In this document: one piece after another, positions 1 through 5,509 of the stretch | Numbering within the stretch: position 1 is the stretch's first letter | Layout of the letters: each line of letters opens with the position of its first letter | Source: Candidatus Brocadiia bacterium | GTDB lineage: Bacteria > Planctomycetota > MHYJ01 > WSZJ01 | DNA: 11,221 nt | Reading direction: 5' to 3' | Assembly (NCBI GenBank): GCA_013360825.1 | Contig: JABWAY010000123.1 | Location: forward strand, 1 to 11,221 | Translations under genes and position numbers: made by a program | The notes under the pieces: generated by a model | Told to the model about the DNA's origin: nothing | Seen by the model: only the letters and a program-made list of their open reading frames with translations | Databases searched by the model: none

Positions 1-1
1 C

Positions 2-133
2 CTTGCGCTCGGCGGCGCGGGGATCTGCCTGGTGCTGCTCCACCTGCTCGCGGGGCGCCGGGGACCGGCCTACGCCGTCCCCCTGATCGGTGCCGTCGCC
101 TGCGCCGCCGCGGCCGGGCTCCTCCGTCCCTGA
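2..133 (+). CDS. C-terminal fragment of a membrane protein
   Basis: This open frame enters from the left edge and stops at TGA 131-133, leaving 43 visible residues. They form two hydrophobic stretches (roughly residues 1-17 and 24-41) separated by a short basic, Pro-containing turn (AGRRGPAYA). That is the pattern of the last two transmembrane helices of an integral membrane protein. The frame ends 22 nt before the stop codon of the convergent gene at 156, which supports a real gene end. No family can be named from so short a tail. Another plus-strand frame stays open past 133, but it runs antisense into the zinc-ribbon gene and reads Arg/Pro-rich, so I prefer this one. The 6-bp inverted repeat CCGTCC/GGACGG (124-129 with 135-140) covers the stop codon and has no T-tract. 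Confidence 0.5.
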   Translation, partial: LALGGAGICLVLLHLLAGRRGPAYAVPLIGAVACAAAAGLLRP

Positions 134-155
134 CGGACGGGACCGGCCCGACCGA

Positions 156-1427
156 TCACATGCTGAACGACCCCTCGTTCTTCGCCCACCACTCCGTCCA
201 GCTGTTCAGGAACTTGCGCCGGTCCGTCACGTCCCCGGGCATGACCCCGAAGTCCTGTTTCGTGAATTCCTTCAGCACGCTGTACGCGGAATTGGCGACT
301 CCCGGATCCTCGTCGTTCAGGACCTGCATCAGGTGAGGGATCACCGCCTTGCCGTAGCGGCGGATCTCCTGGAGCGCCGCCTCCCGCTGCTCGAACGTCC
401 CGGTCCGGTAGTTCGCAAGCTGCTGCGGAAGGTCCCGCCGGATCGTTCCCTCACCGGCGCCGCCGGGCGGGCGGACCGGCGGCGGCTTCTCGGTCCCCGG
501 ATTCCCGGGCGGAGGATCGACCGCGACCGCGCCGCCGGTCCCGAGGAACTCCCCCTCCGGAACCAGCTGCACCGCCTGCCCCTTGTCCCCCAGCCACCAC
601 TCCCGGAACACCGCCGCCATCTCGTGACGCTTCATCGGGTCCGAAAACAGCTCTTCAGGGATCCCGCGCCGCGTCGCCCGGACGACGATCTCGCGGGAGA
701 CATTCGCCATGTCCGGATGGTCCTTCGCCCACCGTTCGACGAGCGGCGGGATCGCCTCGCGGCCATGCCGCAGGAGCGGAAGCGCCTGCTTCCAGAAGTT
801 CTCGTCGACCGGCTGTCCGCGCAACGCGGTCAGGATCTTCCCGACTTCCGCATCGATCGCCGGGTCGACATCCCAACCGGTGAGCGTCGGCGGCCTGGGC
901 TGGTCGGGCTGTCCCGTGGACGACGCCCCGCCGCCCGTCGCTTTCTTCTCGTTCTCCTTCGCCTCGGCTGCGGCCTTCTTCGCGTTGGCGGCCTTCTTCT
1001 TTTCTTCCGCGCTCGGCTGCTTGGCGATGAAGATGACCGTGCCGATGATCGCGAGGGCGGCGATTCCTGCCCCGACCATGAGCAGTGTCTTGTCGGTTCC
1101 CTCCTGCACCGGCGGCGGGGGAGCGCCGGCGCGGCGGATCATCTTGGGATCGATCGAGGGGTGGAGCGCCCCCATGCCGACGGCCCCGGCGACCACCCTC
1201 ATCTTCGAGGTCGTGCGTTCGCGCGGGGGGGACGGGGCGCGTGAGGCGTGCTTGCGGGTCGTGCCGCGCGAGGGCATCTTCGCCGTCCGGGGTGCCGCGG
1301 GGGCGGCGGTCCCGCCTCCCACCGTCACGATCTCGCTGCACGCCGGGCACTGGAACTGGTCGCCCGGGTCGTAACCCGCGGCGTCATACTGGGCGGCACA
1401 TCCGGGGCAGGACACGTTGCTGGGCAT
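156..1427 (-). CDS. Zinc-ribbon, single-TM protein with duplicated HEAT-like C-terminal domain
   Basis: A 423-residue protein of unknown function. The start was set at the Met that places a zinc ribbon at the extreme N-terminus: CPGC (7-10) and CPAC (27-30) give a CxxC-x16-CxxC metal site. A basic, Pro/Ser/Arg-rich linker follows (about 41-110), then one transmembrane helix (about 114-135, TLLMVGAGIAALAIIGTVIF), a Lys/Ala/Glu-rich segment (140-163) that could form a charged helix, and two related helical modules (about 210-285 and 345-420). Each module has a HEAT-like 'hGxxAIPxLh' helix pair and ends in an EWW motif (FREWW and WTEWW). The predicted topology is a cytoplasmic ribbon with the repeat modules outside, because the flank before the TM is basic. 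Zinc ribbon plus TM plus repeat domain is an arrangement I associate with planctomycete proteins. An in-frame upstream Met exists at 1547, but the added stretch is Pro/His-rich and unlike protein. Function unknown. Confidence 0.8.
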   Translation of the reverse strand: MPSNVSCPGCAAQYDAAGYDPGDQFQCPACSEIVTVGGGTAAPAAPRTAKMPSRGTTRKHASRAPSPPRERTTSKMRVVAGAVGMGALHPSIDPKMIRRAGAPPPPVQEGTDKTLLMVGAGIAALAIIGTVIFIAKQPSAEEKKKAANAKKAAAEAKENEKKATGGGASSTGQPDQPRPPTLTGWDVDPAIDAEVGKILTALRGQPVDENFWKQALPLLRHGREAIPPLVERWAKDHPDMANVSREIVVRATRRGIPEELFSDPMKRHEMAAVFREWWLGDKGQAVQLVPEGEFLGTGGAVAVDPPPGNPGTEKPPPVRPPGGAGEGTIRRDLPQQLANYRTGTFEQREAALQEIRRYGKAVIPHLMQVLNDEDPGVANSAYSVLKEFTKQDFGVMPGDVTDRRKFLNSWTEWWAKNEGSFSM

Positions 1428-1447
1428 CCGGGAAGTATGTCTCCCGG
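1428..1447 (-). promoter_or_regulatory. Hairpin covering the SD-like site of the zinc-ribbon gene
   Basis: On the transcript strand, CCGGGA and UCCCGG form a perfect 6-bp stem with an 8-nt loop, ending at the base directly before the AUG. The only Shine-Dalgarno-like sequence, GGGAG, lies in the 5' arm and loop, so folding would hide it. This is seen in sequence; a regulatory role is inference. In a GC-rich leader a 6-bp stem can arise by chance. Confidence 0.3.
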
Positions 1448-1551
1448 GTGGATGGGGGTTCAAGTGCGGGAAGTCGGATTCATGATTTTTATGCGGTGGG
1501 GGAAGCGGGGGGCCTTTTTTCACGGCTGTGGCGCGCTGCCCGCGCATCGGG

Positions 1552-1581
1552 AATATCGGCCCGCCTGCGGAACGTCGTCAA
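1552..1581 (-). promoter_or_regulatory. Candidate sigma70-type promoter for the zinc-ribbon gene
   Basis: Read on the minus strand, TTGACG (1581-1576; 5 of 6 matches to TTGACA) is followed after 18 nt by GATATT (1557-1552; 4 of 6 to TATAAT). It sits in the 224-nt gap behind the OB-like/TPR gene. Transcription would start near 1545, giving a leader of about 118 nt. It is the best -35/-10 pair I see in this gap. A lone T6 run at 1515-1520 has no dyad before it and is not called a terminator. Confidence 0.35.
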
Positions 1582-1651
1582 CGAACGCCCTCGGTCTGCG
1601 GGTCCCGGGCCGGTCTGGGGGAGCCGGCGCCCGGACGTCCGCCGCACGCCG

Positions 1652-2449
1652 CTACTTCGTCCCGCGTTCTCCCTCGCCCGACCCGGCCCCCTCTTCCTTC
1701 TTCCCGGGCTCCCCTTCGCCGCTCCCGCCGGACGTCCCGCCCTCCCCGTCCAGCGCGCGCGGCGCCGTGCCCGACAGGACAGCCCTCAGTTCCGCGTCCC
1801 CCGGCCTCACCCGCAGGGCGCGCATCGCCTCACGCTTCGCCTCCGCGTCCCGCCCGACCGCCCAGGCGGCCAGTGCCTTCATCCGCGCGACGTGGTACCG
1901 GTCGGTCCTCGGCAGGTCGAAGTCCGAGACCGCGGACAGCTCGGCCAGCGCACCTTCCAGGTCCATCTTCGTGAACGCCTCGTATCCGCGGATCGTGGCG
2001 CCCAGCGTCGCGTCCGTGTGGTGCCGGTCGCTCAGGCGCTGAAAGTCGAAGACCTCGATCCAGGGCTCCCCGCCGAAGTCCGACTTCACCTCTCCCCAGA
2101 CGTAGATCCACGAGTACCGCGGGACCTCGAGGAACGCCGCGATCCAGTCGCGGTTCCGGCGCGCGAAGAGATTCGGGAAGAAGTCGAGCCGCTCCTTCGC
2201 GACGAAGATCTTCGTCTCGGGGGCCCAGACGGAGACCTGGAGGTGCTGCTCGGCGGTGAACGGGGTGTGGAACGGCGCGTAGAGGTTCTCGGTCTTGTTC
2301 ACCCGGCACTTGAAGGCGACCCGCGTGTTCCGGTAGGAGGTCGGATTTTCGCGGAGTTCGCGGAGCCCGAGGTGGGCGAAGGCGGTATCGTCCGCGGAGG
2401 CGGGGAGCCCCGCCGCGAGGGCGAGGGCGGCGAGGAGGAGGGTGCGCAT
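1652..2449 (-). CDS. Exported OB-like/TPR-like protein of unknown function
   Basis: A 265-residue protein. The start was chosen at a Met followed by a classical signal peptide (MRTLLLAALALAAGLPASA, residues 1-19, with ASA before the likely cleavage). The in-frame upstream extension reads antisense to the pseudopilin gene and is Arg/Pro-rich. Residues about 27-140 form a beta-rich domain opening with 'LRELRENPTSYRNTRVAFKC' and including YSWIYVWGEV and PWIEVFDFQ. It resembles OB-fold modules found in exported bacterial proteins. Residues about 148-226 are alpha-helical, with TPR-like spacing ending in 'ALRVRPGDAELRAVL'. The tail (230-265) is low complexity, rich in Gly, Glu, Ser and Lys. A partner-binding or envelope role is plausible, but no enzyme motif is visible. 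It is on the same strand as the zinc-ribbon gene, 224 nt ahead of it, and probably a separate unit. The fold assignment is by eye. Confidence 0.75.
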   Translation of the reverse strand: MRTLLLAALALAAGLPASADDTAFAHLGLRELRENPTSYRNTRVAFKCRVNKTENLYAPFHTPFTAEQHLQVSVWAPETKIFVAKERLDFFPNLFARRNRDWIAAFLEVPRYSWIYVWGEVKSDFGGEPWIEVFDFQRLSDRHHTDATLGATIRGYEAFTKMDLEGALAELSAVSDFDLPRTDRYHVARMKALAAWAVGRDAEAKREAMRALRVRPGDAELRAVLSGTAPRALDGEGGTSGGSGEGEPGKKEEGAGSGEGERGTK

Positions 2450-2457
2450 GGGGCGGG

Positions 2458-2487
2458 ACTGTACACCGGGCGGGGGAGGGACGGCAA
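2458..2487 (-). promoter_or_regulatory. Candidate promoter giving a nearly leaderless mRNA
   Basis: On the minus strand TTGCCG (2487-2482) and TACAGT (2463-2458) are separated by 18 nt; each matches 4 of 6 consensus bases. Only 8 nt lie between the -10 element and the ATG at 2449, so the transcript would begin at or next to the start codon. No Shine-Dalgarno sequence precedes that ATG, which agrees with leaderless initiation. Weak, inferential call. Confidence 0.3.
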
Positions 2488-2567
2488 CGGAAGGGAGGGG
2501 CGTCGGGACAATTTCGACCCGGCGGGTTCCCGGCCCATCCCCGGCGGGCGCCGGTCGTTCAATCCGC

Positions 2568-3614
2568 ATGCGCCTCTCCCCCCGTCCCGGGCGCCGCGAC
2601 CGCGGCGTCGTCCTCCTGCTGGTGATGCTGATCATCATGGTTCTGGCGATCGTCGTGCTCCAGCTCGCGTTCAGCGCGCAGGTCGCCCACCGCGCCGCGA
2701 GCAATCTCTCCCGCGACCTCCAGAATCAGGCCTCCGTCCGCAGCGGGCTCCACATGGCCCGGCTCATGATCAAGGCCGACCTCGAGGGCGATCTCGCCGA
2801 GGCCCCGACGCCGCCGCTCGACCATTCGGGGGAAGCGCTCCTTACCGAGATCGCGCCGATCCGCTTCAACGAGGATCTCCCCGACCCGACGACGCTCTAC
2901 CTCAAGATTGAGGACGAGGAGGGGAAGTTCTATCTCCCGGCGCTGCTGGACCAGGCGGGGGCGGTGGTGGAGGACCAGATGGACCGGCTGCGCCGGATGC
3001 TGGAGTACGGGCAGATCGGGGATGCGGACACGGCGGACCGGATTGCGGCGGCGATGGATGCGGGGGACAAGGGGGCGTTCGACGTGGACGTTCCGAACCG
3101 GAAGTTCTACACGATCAAGGAACTGCTGGCGGTTCCCGGGATCACGGACGACATGTATTACGGGAAGACGGTGGACGGGGTGCAGATTTACGGGCTGGCC
3201 GACATTCTGACGCTCTACGGGAGCGGGCGGGTGAACATCAACACGGCGACGAAGCCGGTCCTGTTCTCCCTCTCGACGGGGATTGCGGAGGCGGACGTGG
3301 ACGGGATGGTGTCGGCCCGGGAGTCGACCGACGAGGAGGACAACCCGGAGGTCTTCCAGAACACGTCGTACGAGGAGCTGAGCCGGAGCGGGATGTCGGA
3401 GGAGACGTACAACACCGTGGCGGGCCGGATGGCGGTGCGGTCGAGCTGGTTCCGCGCCCGGATGCTGGCCCGGACGGGTTCCGTCCAGCGCTGGGCGAGC
3501 GCGGTGATCCAGCGCGTGAATGCGACGACGCAGCTGATCCTCTGGGAGGACGACCTGCGGTTCGCGCCGGATCCGGAGGAGATGAAGAAGCAGGAGGAGG
3601 CGGAGAAGAAGTAG
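2568..3614 (+). CDS. GspK-like minor pseudopilin of type II secretion
   Basis: A 348-residue GspK (T2SSK) family protein. In known systems GspK caps the periplasmic pseudopilus with GspI and GspJ. The N-terminus is a prepilin leader: a short basic stretch (residues 1-12) ending in RG, then a hydrophobic helix from V14 (VVLLLVMLIIMVLAIVVLQL). Prepilin peptidase would cut after G13. As is typical of GspK, the acidic residue found at mature position 5 in other pseudopilins is absent. The body has the family's 'YLKIEDEEGKFYL' strand (111-123), helical inserts, and 'GSGRVNINTATKPVL' (218-232), the conserved VNINTA helix-hairpin-helix entry. The tail (338-348) is Lys/Glu-rich. The start is the Met just before the leader; no Shine-Dalgarno sequence is visible. 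No other gsp gene is in the window, so this is an orphan copy. Wobble bases shift from C-rich to G-rich near 2937. Confidence 0.85.
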   Translation: MRLSPRPGRRDRGVVLLLVMLIIMVLAIVVLQLAFSAQVAHRAASNLSRDLQNQASVRSGLHMARLMIKADLEGDLAEAPTPPLDHSGEALLTEIAPIRFNEDLPDPTTLYLKIEDEEGKFYLPALLDQAGAVVEDQMDRLRRMLEYGQIGDADTADRIAAAMDAGDKGAFDVDVPNRKFYTIKELLAVPGITDDMYYGKTVDGVQIYGLADILTLYGSGRVNINTATKPVLFSLSTGIAEADVDGMVSARESTDEEDNPEVFQNTSYEELSRSGMSEETYNTVAGRMAVRSSWFRARMLARTGSVQRWASAVIQRVNATTQLILWEDDLRFAPDPEEMKKQEEAEKK

Positions 3615-3643
3615 GGGGCGCGACCCCGCGGTAGACTGCCGCC

Positions 3644-5146
3644 ATGAGACACCTGCTCCTGACCTGCCTGGCCCTGGCGCTTCCCGGGCTCGCCCGTGCC
3701 GAAGAAGCCGCCGCCTGGGATCCCTCCCGCACGCATGTCCTTGTCGCGAGCATCATCGAGTGGCCCGACGCCGGCCTTGCGCCCTTCAAGGACCCGCGCC
3801 GGGACGAGGGGCTCGTCGCGCAGTTCAGGGCCGCGGGGGTGCCCGCCGGCCAGATCGTCTTCCTCAAGGACAGGGAGGCGACGCTGGCGGCGATCCGTCG
3901 GGAACTGAAGGCCGTGGCGGCGCGGGCGGGCGAGGGGAGCACGCTCATTTTCTACTTCCAGGGGCACGGACTCCGGCACAAGGAGCGGACCTGGCTCGCC
4001 TGTTACGACGTGAAGGTGGGGGATCCGGCGACGGCGTTCGAGGTCGCCGAGATATTCCCGATCCTGGACGGCGGATGGAAAGGGGAGCGGCTCGTCCTGA
4101 TCGGCGACTGCTGCCACTCCGGCGCCCTGGGCGCGGTCGTCGACCGGTTTGACGGGCATCCCCGCGTCCGCGCCGCCGCGTTCACTTCGGCGACCGCTTC
4201 GAACACCTCCACCGTGCGCTGGACGTTCACCGAGGCGCTGATCACCGCGCTGGCGGGGGACGGGCGGGTGGACGGAGACCGGGACGGGGTGATCACGTTC
4301 GGGGAGGTCGATGCGTTCGTGCGGTCGGAGATGAAGTACCGCGAGGGGCAGCTGACCCGCGCCCGGCTGAGCGAGCGGTTCGGGGAGGCCTTCATCCTCC
4401 GCAGGGTCGCCGCGGACCGGCCGGCTCCGGCGCGGGTGGCGGGGGGGCGGCAGGTGGGGGACTTTCTGGAAGCGATGGACCGGGAGGGAAAGTGGTACGT
4501 GGCGGAGGTGCTGGCTGTCGACGGGGAAAAGGTCCGGGTGCACTACCTCGGCTGGGACGCGAAATGGGACGAGTGGGTGACGGCGGAGAAGCTGCGCCCG
4601 ATCGTGCGTGCGAAGCATGCGGTGGGGACGTTGTGCGAGGTGGAGTGGAAGAAGGACCGGTGGTTCCTGGCGCGGATCATGAAGGCGGAGGGGGACTGGT
4701 TCTACTACGTCCACTATGAGGGCGAGGAAGGGGACGACGACGAGTGGGTGATGGCGGACCGGATCCGCCCGGCTCCTGCGGGGAAGAAGCCTGTGCCGCC
4801 GGAGTTCGTGGCGCGGGCGCCGAGGGCATCCGGGAAGGGGGACGCGGTGGCGGCGCGCTGGCGGCGGGAGTGGCATCTCGCGGAGGTGACCGCGGTCGAT
4901 GCCGGGGTGCATTCGGTGAGGTATGCGGACGGCGACACCGGCGCGCTCTCGGCGGTGGACCTGATCCCGGTGGATGAGGCGGGGGAGATCAGGGTGGGGG
5001 ACCGGGTGCTGGCCTGCTGGGGGGGAAAGACGCGGATGTACCCAGCGGTGGTCGAGGGGAAGACGGCGGGCGGATGCCGGGTGAAGTGGGAGGACGGGAC
5101 CCCGGCGACCGAGGTCCCGTTCGGTCAGATCGCGAGGATCCGCTGA
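3644..5146 (+). CDS. Secreted caspase-like (C14) protease with EF-hand loop and four Tudor/chromo-barrel-like repeats
   Basis: A 500-residue protein with a signal peptide (MRHLLLTCLALALPGLARA, 1-19). Residues about 28-255 are a caspase/metacaspase fold. The catalytic His is H108 in FYFQGHG. The catalytic Cys is C157 in IGDCCHSG (153-160), the second Cys of the DCCHSG motif. D210-E221 (DGDRDGVITFGE) is a full canonical EF-hand loop with Asp at loop positions 1, 3 and 5, Gly at 6, Ile at 8 and Glu at 12. After a short linker come four beta-barrel-like repeats (about 266-320, 322-376, 397-443, 449-500). They share 'V-x-A-x-W ... (W/Y)xA-x-V ... V-x-V-x-Y'. Repeats 1 and 2 also have the DEWV motif of Tudor-knot/chromo-barrel domains (HYLGWDAKWDEWV at 300-312). 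Bacterial C14 enzymes cut after basic residues and often need calcium; that is family knowledge. The role of the repeats is unknown. The gene starts 29 nt after gspK without a clear Shine-Dalgarno sequence. Confidence 0.88.
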   Translation: MRHLLLTCLALALPGLARAEEAAAWDPSRTHVLVASIIEWPDAGLAPFKDPRRDEGLVAQFRAAGVPAGQIVFLKDREATLAAIRRELKAVAARAGEGSTLIFYFQGHGLRHKERTWLACYDVKVGDPATAFEVAEIFPILDGGWKGERLVLIGDCCHSGALGAVVDRFDGHPRVRAAAFTSATASNTSTVRWTFTEALITALAGDGRVDGDRDGVITFGEVDAFVRSEMKYREGQLTRARLSERFGEAFILRRVAADRPAPARVAGGRQVGDFLEAMDREGKWYVAEVLAVDGEKVRVHYLGWDAKWDEWVTAEKLRPIVRAKHAVGTLCEVEWKKDRWFLARIMKAEGDWFYYVHYEGEEGDDDEWVMADRIRPAPAGKKPVPPEFVARAPRASGKGDAVAARWRREWHLAEVTAVDAGVHSVRYADGDTGALSAVDLIPVDEAGEIRVGDRVLACWGGKTRMYPAVVEGKTAGGCRVKWEDGTPATEVPFGQIARIR

Positions 5147-5150
5147 CGGC

Positions 5151-5185
5151 CCGAGGGGCTACGGCCCCCCGGTCGTCTTCTTTTT
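5151..5185 (+). terminator. Hairpin with cUACGg tetraloop and T-rich tail
   Basis: Five nt after the protease stop codon, CCGAGGGGC (5151-5159) pairs with GCCCCCCGG (5164-5172) around a TACG loop: nine positions with one A-C mismatch. C(UACG)G belongs to the UNCG class of unusually stable tetraloops. The T-rich tail TCGTCTTCTTTTT follows on the plus strand (5173-5185), so this fits a rho-independent terminator for the protease gene. The tail is imperfect, and the structure overlaps the 3' end of the convergent gene, whose stop codon is 5159-5161. Confidence 0.55.
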
Positions 5186-5509
5186 CCGGTACCGGATGTG
5201 CATCGCCCGGGAATAGGGGCGCGAATCGCCGTCGAAGACCGCCTCGAATTCGGACTCGCGCCCGCGGATCTCGTGGCGTTCATAGAGGCGCTCCGGCTCC
5301 GCGTGCGCGGCGGGGAGGGAGACCGCCGCGGTTTCGACGGCGGCAGGGGGAGCTTCCGGGGAGGCTGCAGCGGGGACCCGGGGAGCCGGGGCCGGGGAGA
5401 ACGGCGGCTCCGGGACGGAGGACTCCCGGTTGATCGCCGACCGCGAAACGGCGGCGAGCGCGAGAAACGAGGCCGCGCTGAGGAGGGCACAGAGGAGGGC
5501 GGATTTCAT
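5159..5509 (-). CDS. Small exported or membrane-anchored Pro/Ala-rich protein
   Basis: A 116-residue protein of unknown function. A hydrophobic N-terminal helix (residues 4-21) acts as a signal peptide or anchor. A low-complexity Pro/Ala linker follows (about 33-70). The charged C-terminus (71-116) contains ERHEIRGRESEFEAVFDGD and a Lys cluster (RYRKKK). There is no lipobox, and the single Cys (C7) lies within the hydrophobic helix. The start is fixed by AAAGGAG 7 nt upstream and by an ATGA overlap with the stop of the DUF2306-like gene, so the two are probably translationally coupled. An in-frame upstream Met at 5569 lies inside the DUF2306-like gene and would remove the signal from the N-terminus. 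The linker-plus-tail layout would suit an anchored protein reaching into the periplasm; this is inference. Confidence 0.7.
   Translation of the reverse strand: MKSALLCALLSAASFLALAAVSRSAINRESSVPEPPFSPAPAPRVPAAASPEAPPAAVETAAVSLPAAHAEPERLYERHEIRGRESEFEAVFDGDSRPYSRAMHIRYRKKKTTGGP

Noticed and set aside
124..140. 6-bp dyad CCGTCC/GGACGG at the first gene's stop codon as a terminator
   Set aside because: It is short, has no T-tract on either strand, and such dyads are frequent at this GC content.
1511..1520. GGCC followed by T6, resembling a terminator tail
   Set aside because: No dyad precedes the T run on the plus strand, and there is no plus-strand gene just upstream to terminate.
2519..2549. 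Two CCGGCGGG copies upstream of gspK as regulator sites
   Set aside because: They are low-complexity GC octamers that recur by chance throughout the window; no spacing or symmetry supports an operator.
1085..2911. Plus-strand open frame of about 600 codons across the zinc-ribbon and OB-like genes
   Set aside because: It is antisense to two genes with signal peptide, zinc-ribbon and TM features, is Arg/Pro/Gly-rich without domains, and is explained by rare stop codons at high GC.
3215..4912. Minus-strand open frame of about 565 codons opposite gspK and the protease
   Set aside because: It opposes clear catalytic motifs of the caspase-like protein and the VNINTA motif of GspK; its own translation is Arg/Pro/His-rich with no family features.
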